Shown here piece after piece: positions 9,542 through 18,689 of a DNA stretch of 64,000 nt. The DNA comes from Paenibacillus nanensis. Lineage in GTDB: Bacteria; Bacillota; Bacilli; Paenibacillales; Paenibacillaceae. The first letter of the stretch is position 1. Every line of letters starts with the position of its first letter. A program made the translations under genes and the position numbers. Location: positions 186,001-250,000 of the forward strand of contig NZ_QXQA01000005.1 in assembly GCF_003583765.1 (NCBI RefSeq), read 5' to 3'. The notes beneath the pieces are model-generated. The model had not been told where the DNA came from. It made no database searches and saw only the letters and a program-made list of their open reading frames with translations.

Positions 9542-10705
9542 GTGAAACCGAAATCAACAGGAGATCTTGCTCTTATCAAAAAAATAAATACGTCCATTGT
9601 ACTGGACTCCGTCATCCAGCATGCACCGTTGTCCCGCGCCTTAATATCCGAGAAAACAGGTTTAAATAAAGCGACCGTATCCAGCCTGGTGCAGGATTTA
9701 ATCGACAGCCATCTTGTGCTCGAGATCGGCCCGGGCAAATCCAGCGGCGGACGGAAGCCGACCCTGCTGCTTTTTAATGAAAAAGCCGGATTTGCCATCG
9801 GAATCGATCTGGGCGTCAACTATATAAAGGGTCTGCTCGTTGACCTGTCCGGCAACGTGGTGGCGGACAATTACCGCAAGCTTAAACCGAAGCAGACGGA
9901 AGAGGTTCTAAAAACGTTAACCGAAGCGATTGACGAGCTGATTCTGAAAGCGCCGGAAAGCGAATACGGCATTGTCGGGATCGGGATCGGCGTGCCGGGT
10001 ATTGTTGACGATCAAGGCACCATCCTGTTCGCTCCCAATATGAAATGGCGGCATGTCGAGCTGAAACGGCTGCTGGAGGATCGCTTCAAGGTTCCCGTCA
10101 CGATTGACAACGAAGCGAATGCCGGCGCGCAAGGGGAGCAGAAATACGGCGCGGGCCGGGACATTCCGAACCAGATTTATGTCAGCGTGGGCATCGGTAT
10201 CGGCACCGGCATTATTTTGAATTCCGAGCTGTTCAAGGGCTCTTCGGGCTTCTCCGGCGAGCTCGGCCATCTCTCCATCCAATACGACGGCAAGCCGTGC
10301 TCCTGCGGCAACAACGGCTGCTGGGAGCTTTACGCTTCTGAGAATGCGCTTCTGGAGCAGGCTGCGCCAACCGGTCTTGAAAGCCTCGAGGAGCTGCTGC
10401 AGGCGGCCGAAGACGGCGATGAACGGGTGCGCTCGCTATTCTCAAACATCGGCACCTACCTAGGGGTCGGTATCGCCAACATCGTCAATGTGTTCAATCC
10501 CAACGTCGTCATAATTGGGAACAGAATGAGCAGGGCTGCGGAATGGCTGTCCCCGGCGATGCAGGCCGCCATTGACCAAAGAACGCTGCCCTATCACAGA
10601 GACAAGCTTCGCATCTTGTTTGCCGAGCTGCGGGAGCAATCCGCCGTGCGCGGCGCCGCTTATTACGCCATCAGCGAATTTTTTACGAAAATAAAAAGCT
10701 TGTAA
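9542..10705 (+). CDS. xylR: Xylose operon repressor, ROK family
   Basis: A 387-aa ROK repressor. The N-terminal winged helix-turn-helix (PLSRALISEKTGLNKATVSSLVQDLIDSHLV) is followed by SSGGRKP, the sugar-kinase-like domain (GFAIGIDLGVNYIKGLLVD) and a ROK zinc-binding motif (GKPCSCGNNGCWELYASE). These match Bacillus XylR closely. The GTG at 9542 is preferred to the TTG at 9521 because GGAGG lies 9 nt upstream of it. It is transcribed divergently from xylAB across the shared operator. Confidence 0.93.
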   Translation: MKPKSTGDLALIKKINTSIVLDSVIQHAPLSRALISEKTGLNKATVSSLVQDLIDSHLVLEIGPGKSSGGRKPTLLLFNEKAGFAIGIDLGVNYIKGLLVDLSGNVVADNYRKLKPKQTEEVLKTLTEAIDELILKAPESEYGIVGIGIGVPGIVDDQGTILFAPNMKWRHVELKRLLEDRFKVPVTIDNEANAGAQGEQKYGAGRDIPNQIYVSVGIGIGTGIILNSELFKGSSGFSGELGHLSIQYDGKPCSCGNNGCWELYASENALLEQAAPTGLESLEELLQAAEDGDERVRSLFSNIGTYLGVGIANIVNVFNPNVVIIGNRMSRAAEWLSPAMQAAIDQRTLPYHRDKLRILFAELREQSAVRGAAYYAISEFFTKIKSL

Positions 10706-10877
10706 TTTCACGAAGGGCTGATCCCGGATTCTTTCTTAGCCTGGAACAAGTTCATAGCGAAAGTTCCACAAGAAAGAACCGTTATGGCAACTTACTATGC
10801 CGCTCAGTTTTGCATCGCGCGAAGCCTGCTCGCTGCTAGTCCATCAATAACCTCATAAGACACCAACCTTCCAAATG

Positions 10878-10915
10878 AAAAAATGCGCGACAAAGCCGAA
10901 GCTTGTCGCGCATTT
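10878..10915. terminator. Bidirectional terminator between xylR and fsr-like gene
   Basis: Perfect 13-bp arms AAATGCGCGACAA (10881-10893) and its complement (10903-10915). The minus strand continues into six T, so it mainly serves the fsr-like gene; the plus side has a weaker T-rich tail. The rest of 10706-10877 shows nothing recognisable. Confidence 0.85.
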
Positions 10916-10920
10916 ATATT

Positions 10921-12159
10921 TTAGGCTTCTTTCCGATCCTTAGGCAGCCATAACGCCAGAATGCCGATCAGCGGCAGATAGCTCGCGAGCGACATCACAA
11001 AGCTCATGCTGTGCGCGTCGGCCAGATTACCGAGCACAACCGAACCAAGCGCGCCCATGCCGAACGCAAGGCCCGTAATCAACCCGGAAGCCGTACCGAC
11101 CTTGCCCGGCATCAGCTCCTGGGCATAAACGACGCTGACAGAGAAGCCGGATTGGAGAATCAGGCCCATAACGGCTATCGCAGGGTAAACCCACTCAAGC
11201 GGAAGATAAGGCAGAATAAGAGCGAACGGCGCCGCGCCCAAAATCGAAATGAGCATCATTTTTTTTCTTCCGATACGATCGGCCATTATTCCGCCGAGGA
11301 ACGTGCCGATGACCCCAAAAATCATGAACAGGAACAGCGGGATTTGCGCCTGCTGGATCGTTAAGCCGTACGCGTCTCGGGCATAGAATTGATAGAAGCT
11401 TCCGATAGCCGCGGCATACCACGATCTTGCGAAAACGACGAGAAGCAGAATCGACATCGCTATAGCAACGACCCGTTTGTTTATCGACGGTTTCGCATCC
11501 GCGGCGGAAGCGCCGGCCGCCGCATTCTTTTTGGGCACTCTGCCGCCATGCTCGGCCAGCTTCGCCGAATACCAAGGCACGACCTTGAACAAAATGGCAA
11601 TGGCTAAAGCGGCGAGCAGCATTCCCCAAGCCGCTCCGCGCTGGCCAAGCGGCACAAAGATCGCCGCTGTCATTAGCGGTCCAAGCGACTGGCCGAAGTT
11701 GCCGCCTACCTGGTAAATCGATTGCGAGAACGCCCTGCGGTTACCGGCGGCCATGTGGACGACGCGCGAGCCCTCCGGGTGGAATACGGCAGAACCAAGT
11801 CCGACAAACACGACGGATAAAATCAATAAAGCAAAATTAGGCGCGACGGCGAGTCCCGCCATGCCGGCCATGCTGCACAGCATCCCGACCGGGAGCATCC
11901 ATGGCTTCGGCCATTTGTCGGAGAGCGAGCCGACAACCGGCTGCATAACGGAAGAAGTCATGTTCAGCGTAAATGCGATCCAACCGATCTGACCGTACGT
12001 CAGCTTCAAGCTTTCTTCAAAGATAGGAAATAATGCCGTAACGACGGTTTGCATCGCGTCATTCAATAAATGAACGGAGCTAATGGCAACCAGCATGGCG
12101 TAAATTGTGGCCGATTTCAACGCTTCATTTGTTGGTTTGGCTAATGTTGGACTGGACAA
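10921..12159 (-). CDS. fsr: MFS transporter, fosmidomycin-resistance (Fsr) type
   Basis: A 412-aa MFS protein with about 12 membrane segments. The block VFHPEGSRVVHMAAGNRRAF followed by SQSIYQVGGNFGQSLGPL is characteristic of Fsr-type exporters. The N-terminus (MLVAISSVHLLNDAMQTVVTALFPI) also fits. Fsr relatives give fosmidomycin resistance in E. coli; the native substrate here is unknown. It is apparently monocistronic and ends at a strong terminator. Confidence 0.85.
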   Translation of the reverse strand: MSSPTLAKPTNEALKSATIYAMLVAISSVHLLNDAMQTVVTALFPIFEESLKLTYGQIGWIAFTLNMTSSVMQPVVGSLSDKWPKPWMLPVGMLCSMAGMAGLAVAPNFALLILSVVFVGLGSAVFHPEGSRVVHMAAGNRRAFSQSIYQVGGNFGQSLGPLMTAAIFVPLGQRGAAWGMLLAALAIAILFKVVPWYSAKLAEHGGRVPKKNAAAGASAADAKPSINKRVVAIAMSILLLVVFARSWYAAAIGSFYQFYARDAYGLTIQQAQIPLFLFMIFGVIGTFLGGIMADRIGRKKMMLISILGAAPFALILPYLPLEWVYPAIAVMGLILQSGFSVSVVYAQELMPGKVGTASGLITGLAFGMGALGSVVLGNLADAHSMSFVMSLASYLPLIGILALWLPKDRKEA

Positions 12160-12183
12160 GCTGCAGGACCTGCCTTTCGAAGG

Positions 12184-13284
12184 TTAGATATGACCGAATC
12201 GGATACAGACGGGAATATTCAGTTCAAGCTGATGGTTTGTCGGGGACAATAGACCTGTCTCGCGGTCTCTGCGGAACACGGCGATATTTCCGGTCTTTCC
12301 ATTGGCCGCAAGCAGATAGTCCCCCTCCGGCGTAATCCCGAAATTTCGCGGAAGCTCGCCGCCGCAGCTTATATGTTGAACGGGAGACAGCTTTCCGGTT
12401 CCCGCTTCGATCGCAAATACGGCAATGCTGTTATGACCGCGGTTAGAGCTGTATAAATACCGGCCATCGGATGAAACATGAATATCAGCCGAGTCATTAT
12501 ACCCCTCGTAGCCGTCCGGTAATGTGGAATAGGTCTCAACAGTTTCCAATGCGCCTCTCGTTTTATCTACTCGCATCAATGTCACGGTTGACGCCAGCTC
12601 GTTCGCTACATATGCGGCATCCAGCGCCGGATGGAATGCGATATGTCTCGGGCCCGCTCCCGCAGGCAGCGGAGCCTCATCGATCTTCACCAATGCATCT
12701 CCGTCGTGCTTATAGGTTACGACAGCGTCCATCCCAAGGTCGACGGCGCATACAAAAGCGGTTCCCGGCATCGGCGATATGCAGTGAGCATGCGGCGCTT
12801 CCTGGCGGTCGGCCGCCGGTCCAGGCTCGCAAGCATGCTGAATGAAAGCCGCGGCCGTCTGAACATCGCCTTCTGCGGTCAGCGGATGCATCGTCACGCT
12901 GCCGCCCGTATAATTAGCGGTGTAAGCCGCGGTGCCCGCTTCGTTCACGCTGACATAACAAGGATGCGCGCCGACGGTAGAGGCAAAGCTTGTTACGTCT
13001 CCTAAGAGGCCCGTTGCCGGATCGACGGCAATTGCCGCGATTTCGCCTCCGGCAGCGCCGTTTGACTCCGCAACTTCCTTGACGGCATAGAGACGACGGC
13101 CGTTCGGATGCAGCGCTAGAAAAGACGCATTTTCAACTCCCGTAACCTTCTGAAGGATGGCCAGCTCCCCGGTCTCCTTATCCATCCGGCAGACGTGTAT
13201 CGTCGCTTCATCCTTTTCCCCATACGAGCCGACATAGAAAATCCCTTGGCTCCACACTTTGCTTGGCGCATTCACTGTAATCAT
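12184..13284 (-). CDS. Lactonase-family beta-propeller (6-phosphogluconolactonase-like)
   Basis: A 366-aa protein of the YbhE/Pgl-type seven-bladed propeller family, cytoplasmic with no signal peptide. Repeated blade motifs include GIFYVGSYGEKDEATIHVCRMD, NASFLALHPNGRRLYAV, GPRHIAFHPALDAAYVANE and DGRYLYSSNRGHNSIAVF. Characterised members hydrolyse 6-phosphogluconolactone, but paralogues act on other lactones. The ATG at 13284 is chosen because GGAG lies 9 nt upstream; an earlier in-frame start would give a longer N-terminus unlike the family. It is divergent from the cre-controlled LytTR gene. Confidence 0.85.
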   Translation of the reverse strand: MITVNAPSKVWSQGIFYVGSYGEKDEATIHVCRMDKETGELAILQKVTGVENASFLALHPNGRRLYAVKEVAESNGAAGGEIAAIAVDPATGLLGDVTSFASTVGAHPCYVSVNEAGTAAYTANYTGGSVTMHPLTAEGDVQTAAAFIQHACEPGPAADRQEAPHAHCISPMPGTAFVCAVDLGMDAVVTYKHDGDALVKIDEAPLPAGAGPRHIAFHPALDAAYVANELASTVTLMRVDKTRGALETVETYSTLPDGYEGYNDSADIHVSSDGRYLYSSNRGHNSIAVFAIEAGTGKLSPVQHISCGGELPRNFGITPEGDYLLAANGKTGNIAVFRRDRETGLLSPTNHQLELNIPVCIRFGHI

Positions 13285-13365
13285 CCATCCTTTCTCCATT
13301 TCATCCCATATTGAGACCTTAGCACAAGCGAACGAGTCAAACAATGTCTTTTTCAGAATGGATAC

Positions 13366-13394
13366 TTCACAAAAATAGAAGATTATGCTATAAT
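13366..13394 (+). promoter_or_regulatory. Promoter of the LytTR gene
   Basis: TTCACA (13366-13371), a 17-bp spacer and consensus TATAAT (13389-13394). The predicted start of transcription falls within the cre site. Confidence 0.78.
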
Positions 13395-13408
13395 GTAAGC
13401 GCTAACAT
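13393..13408. promoter_or_regulatory. cre site (CcpA operator), perfect match
   Basis: TGTAAGCGCTAACA at 13394-13407 is palindromic and fits the cre consensus fully; it differs from the classical amyO operator at one base. It overlaps the end of the -10 box and the predicted start site, a position typical of catabolite repression. It may also affect the divergent lactonase gene. Confidence 0.85.
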
Positions 13409-13442
13409 TTCACACAATCACTTTTCTGAAGGGGGATTTGGG

Positions 13443-13775
13443 ATGATGAATGTAGCGCTGCAAGAACGTAATGTGTATGAAAACTTTGACTCGGAGGCGG
13501 ATGTTCTTTATTTTAAAATCGGGAGTCAAGGGCTCGTAAGCTTCCACGGCAGAAACTACAATAGAAAGAAGAAGATGACTGCCGAAGAAATTCAGAAGCT
13601 TACCGGGAACCGCAACTATTTCCCAATCAGCTCCACTTGCTACATTAATATCAGCAAGGTCAAATCCATCGCGGACGGAACGATTTATTTCGGCGCGAAA
13701 TCCGATGCGAAGCAGCTGCCGGTCAACCGGCGCAAGCAATTCGTCATCGAGAAGCTCGTTATGGAGAAAGCCTAA
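13443..13775 (+). CDS. Stand-alone LytTR-type DNA-binding protein
   Basis: A 110-aa protein with no receiver domain. The C-terminal half (PISSTCYINISKVKSIADGT, then IYFGAKSDAKQLPVNRRKQF) resembles the LytTR fold: a conserved inner strand after the YINISKVKSI segment and a basic LPVNRRK-type end. The first 40 residues (MNVALQERNVYENFDSEADV) may be an N-terminal extension. The start at 13443 has AGGGGG upstream; the next codon is also ATG. A strong promoter and a perfect cre site precede it, so expression should fall when preferred sugars are present. The target genes are unknown. Confidence 0.72.
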   Translation: MMNVALQERNVYENFDSEADVLYFKIGSQGLVSFHGRNYNRKKKMTAEEIQKLTGNRNYFPISSTCYINISKVKSIADGTIYFGAKSDAKQLPVNRRKQFVIEKLVMEKA

Positions 13776-13802
13776 GCGAATAGCTCCGCTCGCTTGCCTA
13801 TG

Positions 13803-13829
13803 ACAGCCCGGCTCAATGAGCTGGGCTGT
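13803..13829 (+). terminator. Hairpin after the LytTR gene
   Basis: ACAGCCC..GCTC pairs with GAGC..GGGCTGT around a 3-nt loop. There is no long T run, so termination may be weak or factor-dependent. Confidence 0.45.
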
Positions 13830-13857
13830 TGTTCGTTTGCTTCAGCCCTGCTATGCT
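13829..13857 (+). promoter_or_regulatory. Probable promoter of the aldose-epimerase-like gene
   Basis: TTGTTC (13829-13834), a 17-bp spacer and TATGCT (13852-13857), 37 bp before the ATG. Confidence 0.55.
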
Positions 13858-13893
13858 AGGGATAGTACTTATATAAAGGAGGACAACTACATA

Positions 13894-14892
13894 ATGAACG
13901 CAACTGGCAAAGCATTCGAACAAAAATTTCACGATGAAGATGCGGTCTGGCTGCAATGGGGCTCTTACGAAGCGGCCGTCCTGCCGCGAATTGGCGCGAA
14001 CCTGATCGCATTCCGCGAAACGGACAAGCAGTATGCGCTGCTCAGAGAGCCATCCGCCGATGAAATGGACAGCTTCCGCAGCAATCCGATCGTCCACGGC
14101 ATTCCTGTCCTCTTCCCGCCGAACCGTTACGAAGACGGCACGTTCACCTGGAACGGAAAAACGTATAACTTCCCTGTCAACGAAGAACGTACGGGCAATC
14201 ACTTGCACGGCTTCTTCCACAATACGCCTTGGCAGGTTGACAACTACGGCGTCACCGAGCTGGAAAGCTATGTTACGCTTAGCATCACCATCGATCACAA
14301 TCATTCGATTTACACGTATTTGCCGCACCGTTTTACGATTAGTCTCCGTTATTCGCTGAATGGCAACGGCCTCCTCCAGCATGTAATCGTAAAGAACGAA
14401 GGAGAGGATGCGCTGCCTTGCTGGCTGGCGTTCCATACGACGATCAACGCGCCGTTCGCTCCTGGAAGCAGCGCTGACGATTACCGCTTCACGATGACAA
14501 CGAAAGAGCGCTGGGAGCTGAATGAACGCATGCTTCCGACCGGCCGCTTCCAGCCGCTGCTGCCGGAAGAAGAGCTGATGCGCACGACAGGCATTTCTCC
14601 GTACTGGGCGTCGATGGACAATCATTACACAAGCTCGACTCAGAACGGCCGCAACCGCATGGTATTAACCGATACCCGAGCGAATGTATCGCTGGTTTAC
14701 GACGTCGGCACGGAATATAAGCAGTGGATGATTTACAACAACGGCGCGACGCCGGGCTTCTTCTGTCCGGAGCCGCAAGTTAATCTGGTTAACGCGCCAA
14801 ATGTAAATCTTCCTGCCGAACAGATCGGCTGCATAGCGCTCGAGCCGGGTGAAATCTGGGAAGCGACAAGCCGTCTCTATCTTCTCTCTTAA
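13894..14892 (+). CDS. Aldose 1-epimerase family protein
   Basis: A 332-aa protein of the galactose-mutarotase fold. It shows NPIVHGIPVLFPPNRYEDG with the substrate-site Arg, NHLHGFFHNTPW with the catalytic His pair, and a late FFCPEPQVNLVNAPN with the expected general-base Glu. Such enzymes interconvert alpha and beta anomers of free sugars or sugar phosphates. The ATG at 13894 follows AAAGGAGG at about 10 nt. A xylose or mannan-related role is plausible from the neighbourhood but unproven. Confidence 0.87.
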   Translation: MNATGKAFEQKFHDEDAVWLQWGSYEAAVLPRIGANLIAFRETDKQYALLREPSADEMDSFRSNPIVHGIPVLFPPNRYEDGTFTWNGKTYNFPVNEERTGNHLHGFFHNTPWQVDNYGVTELESYVTLSITIDHNHSIYTYLPHRFTISLRYSLNGNGLLQHVIVKNEGEDALPCWLAFHTTINAPFAPGSSADDYRFTMTTKERWELNERMLPTGRFQPLLPEEELMRTTGISPYWASMDNHYTSSTQNGRNRMVLTDTRANVSLVYDVGTEYKQWMIYNNGATPGFFCPEPQVNLVNAPNVNLPAEQIGCIALEPGEIWEATSRLYLLS

Positions 14893-14905
14893 AATAATAA
14901 ATGCC

Positions 14906-14946
14906 AGAGCCTCGTGCCGATAAGGTGACGGGGCTCTTTTATTTTT
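14906..14946 (+). terminator. Intrinsic terminator of the aldose-epimerase-like gene
   Basis: AGAGCCTCGT pairs with ACGGGGCTCT apart from one wobble, followed by TTTTATTTTT. Confidence 0.85.
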
Positions 14947-15052
14947 GCCCTGCTCGCATAGCACTATTTACCGCTAACCATATGCCTTAAATCCGATTAC
15001 AATAGATTTCAAGCAAGCCCATATCATTTTTACTAGGAGAGGAAGAGACAAC

Positions 15053-15895
15053 TTGAACCACAGATTGAAAAAGCTTATTGCCTCGTCCGCGCTCGTATCG
15101 TTATTGGCGGCTGCTCCAGTCGTGTCGGCGGCGGCGTACACCGTGAAGTCCGGCGACTCGCTTTGGAAGATCAGCACGCAATACGGAACGACAGTGGCCA
15201 ACCTCAAATCGATGAATGGACTTACTTCCGACACCCTCTATATCGGACAAACGTTGAATGTGCCGGGAACTTCCGCAGATGTTGAAACCGCATACGTGCA
15301 GCCTGGCGACACAATGTGGAAGATCGCTCAGCGCTATTCGGTTCCTACGACCAAGCTTATTGCGGCCAATCCGCAAATTGCGAATCCGAACAATATTTGG
15401 ACAGGACTAGCCATCAACATTCCAAAAAAGCCTTCCGCTTACTTAAACGGAAAGTTCCCGCTTGCAAATGGGACTTATACGCCTTATACCAATAGCTACG
15501 CGGATTCTCGCAGCTGGGCGCCTGACGGCACGGAAATCCGCCAGCATGAAGGCGTCGACATATTCGCCAAGGAAGGCACGCCTGTGTACAGCGCAATGAG
15601 CGGCACAGTCGTCAAGGCGGGATGGAATGAATACGGCGGCTGGCGCCTTACGATCCGCGTCGACAGCAGCACCGAGTTTTATTATGCGCATTTGTCCAAA
15701 TACGCCTCCGGCATACAAGAAGGCTCTACGGTGTCCGCAGGCCAGCTGATCGGGTATGTGGGAAGCACAGGCTACGGACCGGAGGGGACAAGCGGGAAGT
15801 TCCTGCCGCATCTTCACTTCGGCATGTACAAACGCACGCCTTCCTACGCTTCAACCGATCCTTACCTGTTCCTGAAATGGTGGGAGCTCGGCTAG
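15053..15895 (+). CDS. Secreted cell-wall peptidase, two LysM domains plus M23
   Basis: A 280-aa exported protein starting at TTG with a GGAAGAG-type ribosome site. It has a signal peptide ([22 protein letters not shown]). Two LysM peptidoglycan-binding repeats follow: [20 protein letters not shown] near residue 28 and [20 protein letters not shown] near residue 82. The C-terminal M23 metallopeptidase domain carries the zinc-binding HEGVD motif, YYAHLS and PHLHFG. It probably cleaves peptide cross-links in the wall during growth or sporulation. It is monocistronic and ends at a shared bidirectional terminator. Confidence 0.94.
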   Translation: MNHRLKKLIASSALVSLLAAAPVVSAAAYTVKSGDSLWKISTQYGTTVANLKSMNGLTSDTLYIGQTLNVPGTSADVETAYVQPGDTMWKIAQRYSVPTTKLIAANPQIANPNNIWTGLAINIPKKPSAYLNGKFPLANGTYTPYTNSYADSRSWAPDGTEIRQHEGVDIFAKEGTPVYSAMSGTVVKAGWNEYGGWRLTIRVDSSTEFYYAHLSKYASGIQEGSTVSAGQLIGYVGSTGYGPEGTSGKFLPHLHFGMYKRTPSYASTDPYLFLKWWELG

Positions 15896-15911
15896 AACCG
15901 AATGAACGAAC

Positions 15912-15957
15912 AAAAGAGGGACGAGGCAGATTCAGGTTCTGCCTCGTCCCTCTTTCT
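15912..15957. terminator. Bidirectional intrinsic terminator
   Basis: A perfect 18-bp stem (15913-15930 with 15938-15955) with a 7-nt loop lies between convergent genes. It has T-rich tails on both strands. Confidence 0.92.
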
Positions 15958-15959
15958 TC

Positions 15960-17759
15960 TTATAATTGAAGCTTCTTCAGCTGATAGAACTCGCCTTCGG
16001 CGGCCATCAGCTCCTCGAACGTGCCAACCTCGGCTATTCGCCCTTGCTTCATGACGACAATCCGGTCCGCGTCGCGGATTGTGGACAACCGGTGCGCGAC
16101 GATAAACGTCGTTCTTCCTTTGATCAGCTGCTGCATCGCTTTTTGCACATGGAATTCGGATTCGTTATCGAGCGCCGACGTCGCTTCGTCCAATATAATG
16201 ACCTTCGGATCTCGAATCAGCGCCCTCGCAATGGCGATACGCTGGCGCTGCCCGCCGGACAGCTTGCCGCCATGCTCGCCGACAAGCGTATCGAGACCGT
16301 TCGGAAGCTGATTTACGAATTCCTTCAAATTCGCCATTTCCACAACGCGTTCGATTTGTTCGTCCGTAATGCCGGTCAGCCCGTACGTAATATTATCCTT
16401 GATCGTTCCCGAGAACAGAATATTGGTCTGCGGAACCACCGCCAGGTGCTTCCTATAGCTGCGAAGGTTCAGCTGTCTCATATCGACGCCGTCCATCAGC
16501 ACTCTTCCCGCCGTCGGGTGCAGGAAGCCGATCACAAGATTGAGCACCGTAGACTTCCCAGCCCCGGACGCTCCGACAAACGCGATGCATTCGCCGGCCC
16601 GGACCTCCAGCGACAGATGCTCCAGCACATGATGCTCGCTGCCCGGATAAGACAGCTCCACATCGTCGAACCGGAACTCGCCGCGCACTTCCGCCACTTT
16701 AAGCTTGCCCCGGTTATCCTCGATGTCCGGCGACATCAGAATCTCCCGAATACTGGAGATCGATTCGAAGCCTTTCGCCAGCTGAGGATAGATCGTAATA
16801 AGTCCGGTGACCGAACCGAGAATCATCCCGAAATAGCCTTGGTACAGCACGACATCCCCTACAGGAATTTTCCCGAGGTAAGCCAAATAGGCCGTGAACA
16901 ACAAACAAAAAACTTGGAAGATTTGAAACGAAACCCAGTTCGAAGCTCCGAAATACGCTTCCACCAAGTCAAGCCGGTAGCCTTTGCCTTGAATGCTGCG
17001 CAGCGTGGAGTCGATTTTGCGGATTTCCACCTTCTCCAGTCCATGCGCTTTCGTAACCGGGATCATCTCTACCATCTCGGAAACTCTCGACGACATCTGC
17101 TCGATCTCTTGCCGGAATTCCTTGTTCTTCGTCCGAATTTTACGCCGGAACATCGTCACGAGCGCAACCGACATCGGAATGGTAAGAATGAAAAAGAGTG
17201 AAACCATCCAGCTGTAGCTGAGCGTAATCGAAAACGCGATCACGATGTTCAGCATAGCCGGCATGAGCGCGATCATAATCTGCTTCGACATCGCTTCGAC
17301 CGCTTCTACGTCCCGAAGCACCTTCGATTGCAGCTTGCCCGCCGGAAGCTCCCGGTGGGAGTTGATGGACAGCTGCTGCAGCTTGCGGACCAGCGCGCTG
17401 CGAAGTCCCGCTTCCACATACCGAATCGCCCGGCTGAGGAACGATATGTATGCCGCATGCGTCGGAATGTTTTGTAGAATGACAAGCATAATCACCGCGA
17501 AATTGATCCATAATCCGCTGATCGAATGTTTTTCCGGAGCGGTCGCGATATTAATAATGTTGGCGGTTACGATCGGCAGCACGTAGACCGGCGCGCTTTT
17601 GACGATCAGAAATAAAAACGAAATACCTAGATTTAGGAAGTTTCCTTTATAAATCGAATACAAAAACTTTAGCGGACTGGCTTCCTTTTCGAGCGCCGCC
17701 TGCTCAAAGGTGCTCCCGAGCGATGCGCCACTCTGTATTCCCGCTGTGCTTTCTGCCAT
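15960..17759 (-). CDS. ABC exporter (fused membrane and ATPase domains)
   Basis: A 599-aa half-transporter with six membrane segments in the first 330 residues, then a nucleotide-binding domain: Walker A GASGAGKST, signature LSGGQRQR, Walker B VIILDEATSALD and the switch His in IVAHRLST. All catalytic residues are intact, so it may work as a homodimer. The substrate is unknown (drug, lipid or peptide). The ATG at 17759 has GGGAGG about 10 nt upstream; a longer frame exists but lacks such a site. It lies just beyond the sugar-importer operon and probably has its own promoter. Confidence 0.9.
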   Translation of the reverse strand: MAESTAGIQSGASLGSTFEQAALEKEASPLKFLYSIYKGNFLNLGISFLFLIVKSAPVYVLPIVTANIINIATAPEKHSISGLWINFAVIMLVILQNIPTHAAYISFLSRAIRYVEAGLRSALVRKLQQLSINSHRELPAGKLQSKVLRDVEAVEAMSKQIMIALMPAMLNIVIAFSITLSYSWMVSLFFILTIPMSVALVTMFRRKIRTKNKEFRQEIEQMSSRVSEMVEMIPVTKAHGLEKVEIRKIDSTLRSIQGKGYRLDLVEAYFGASNWVSFQIFQVFCLLFTAYLAYLGKIPVGDVVLYQGYFGMILGSVTGLITIYPQLAKGFESISSIREILMSPDIEDNRGKLKVAEVRGEFRFDDVELSYPGSEHHVLEHLSLEVRAGECIAFVGASGAGKSTVLNLVIGFLHPTAGRVLMDGVDMRQLNLRSYRKHLAVVPQTNILFSGTIKDNITYGLTGITDEQIERVVEMANLKEFVNQLPNGLDTLVGEHGGKLSGGQRQRIAIARALIRDPKVIILDEATSALDNESEFHVQKAMQQLIKGRTTFIVAHRLSTIRDADRIVVMKQGRIAEVGTFEELMAAEGEFYQLKKLQL

Positions 17760-17886
17760 TCCTTTACGTCCTCCCGCAGCGTATGCGATTCTGTTTTTTA
17801 AGCATGCCACGGTCAACATCTTACGCCCTTTAAGCGGAACAGTAAATGTGCAATTGTGCACAACTTATATCCAATTGTGTTATGAG

Positions 17887-17902
17887 GAAGGCGATCGCCT
17901 TC
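17887..17902 (-). terminator. Palindrome at the end of the response-regulator gene
   Basis: GAAGGCGATCGCCTTC is a perfect 16-bp palindrome touching the stop codon. No T run follows, so its role as terminator is uncertain. Confidence 0.3.
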
Positions 17903-18627
17903 TATCCGCCTTGCGACCGAAATTCTTTCGGCGTGACGCCTACCGTCTTTTTGAACAGCTTATTGAAATAAACGGGATCGCTGTAGCCGACAAGCTGAGC
18001 GATCTCGTAATTTTTCATATGGGGGTGGTCGACCAGAAATTGCTTGGCTTTATGAATTCGAACGGCGATCAAATAGTCCGTAATGGTCTCTCCCGTCGCG
18101 TGCTTGAACAGCCGGCTCAAATAATTGGCGCTCATGCCGACATGCCCGGCAAGCGCCTCCATATCCAGACAGCTTCGATATTCCGACTCCAGAATCGCCC
18201 GCACCTGCGCAACGGCGGAATGATCCTGCTCGATCTCGGCGGGACGAGGCGCTTCATCCTTCTCTTGCTTCACCTTCAGCAGCAGCTCATGCAGGGAGCT
18301 TTTGTCTACGGGCTTAAGCAAATAATCCATCACGCCGTGCCTCAGCGCCTTCCGCGCGTATTCGAACTCGCTGAAGCCGCTGAGGACGATCGTCGAGATC
18401 GGCTTGCCCTTCACCTTCTCCACCAGCTTCAGACCATCCATCATCGGCATCTTAATATCCGTGATGAGCACGTCCAAATCCCCGTCCTCCAGCATGGAGA
18501 TATGCGTCCAGGCATCGAGCCCGTTTCCGTAAGACCCGATTACAGTAATCCCAAGATCCATATTGCTTAATATTTTATTCAGACCGCGTCTGATCATTTC
18601 TTCGTCATCCACGATCATCACATTCAT
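17902..18627 (-). CDS. Response regulator, YesN type (receiver + AraC)
   Basis: A 241-aa regulator. The receiver domain has the acidic pair at D7/D8, phospho-acceptor D57 (LITDIKMP) and the signature Lys in DYLLKPV. The C-terminal AraC-type pair of helix-turn-helices runs from MEALAGHVGMSANYLSRLFK to NYEIAQLVGYSDPVYFNKLFKKTVGVTPKEF. It lies 62 bp after the importer permease genes and so appears part of that operon. No kinase gene is adjacent. The best candidate partner is the YesM-type kinase at 28006-29877, in the neighbouring operon of the same mannan island. Confidence 0.92.
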   Translation of the reverse strand: MNVMIVDDEEMIRRGLNKILSNMDLGITVIGSYGNGLDAWTHISMLEDGDLDVLITDIKMPMMDGLKLVEKVKGKPISTIVLSGFSEFEYARKALRHGVMDYLLKPVDKSSLHELLLKVKQEKDEAPRPAEIEQDHSAVAQVRAILESEYRSCLDMEALAGHVGMSANYLSRLFKHATGETITDYLIAVRIHKAKQFLVDHPHMKNYEIAQLVGYSDPVYFNKLFKKTVGVTPKEFRSQGG

Positions 18628-18689
18628 CTCATCATCCCCTTAGGCGCGCTATGCCTATTTTGCGGCATAACAAGCTTGCTCGCAAGCGC

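Noticed and set aside
17887-17902. GCGATCGC palindrome as a HIP1-like element
   Set aside because: A single occurrence outside cyanobacteria; more simply a short hairpin at a gene end.
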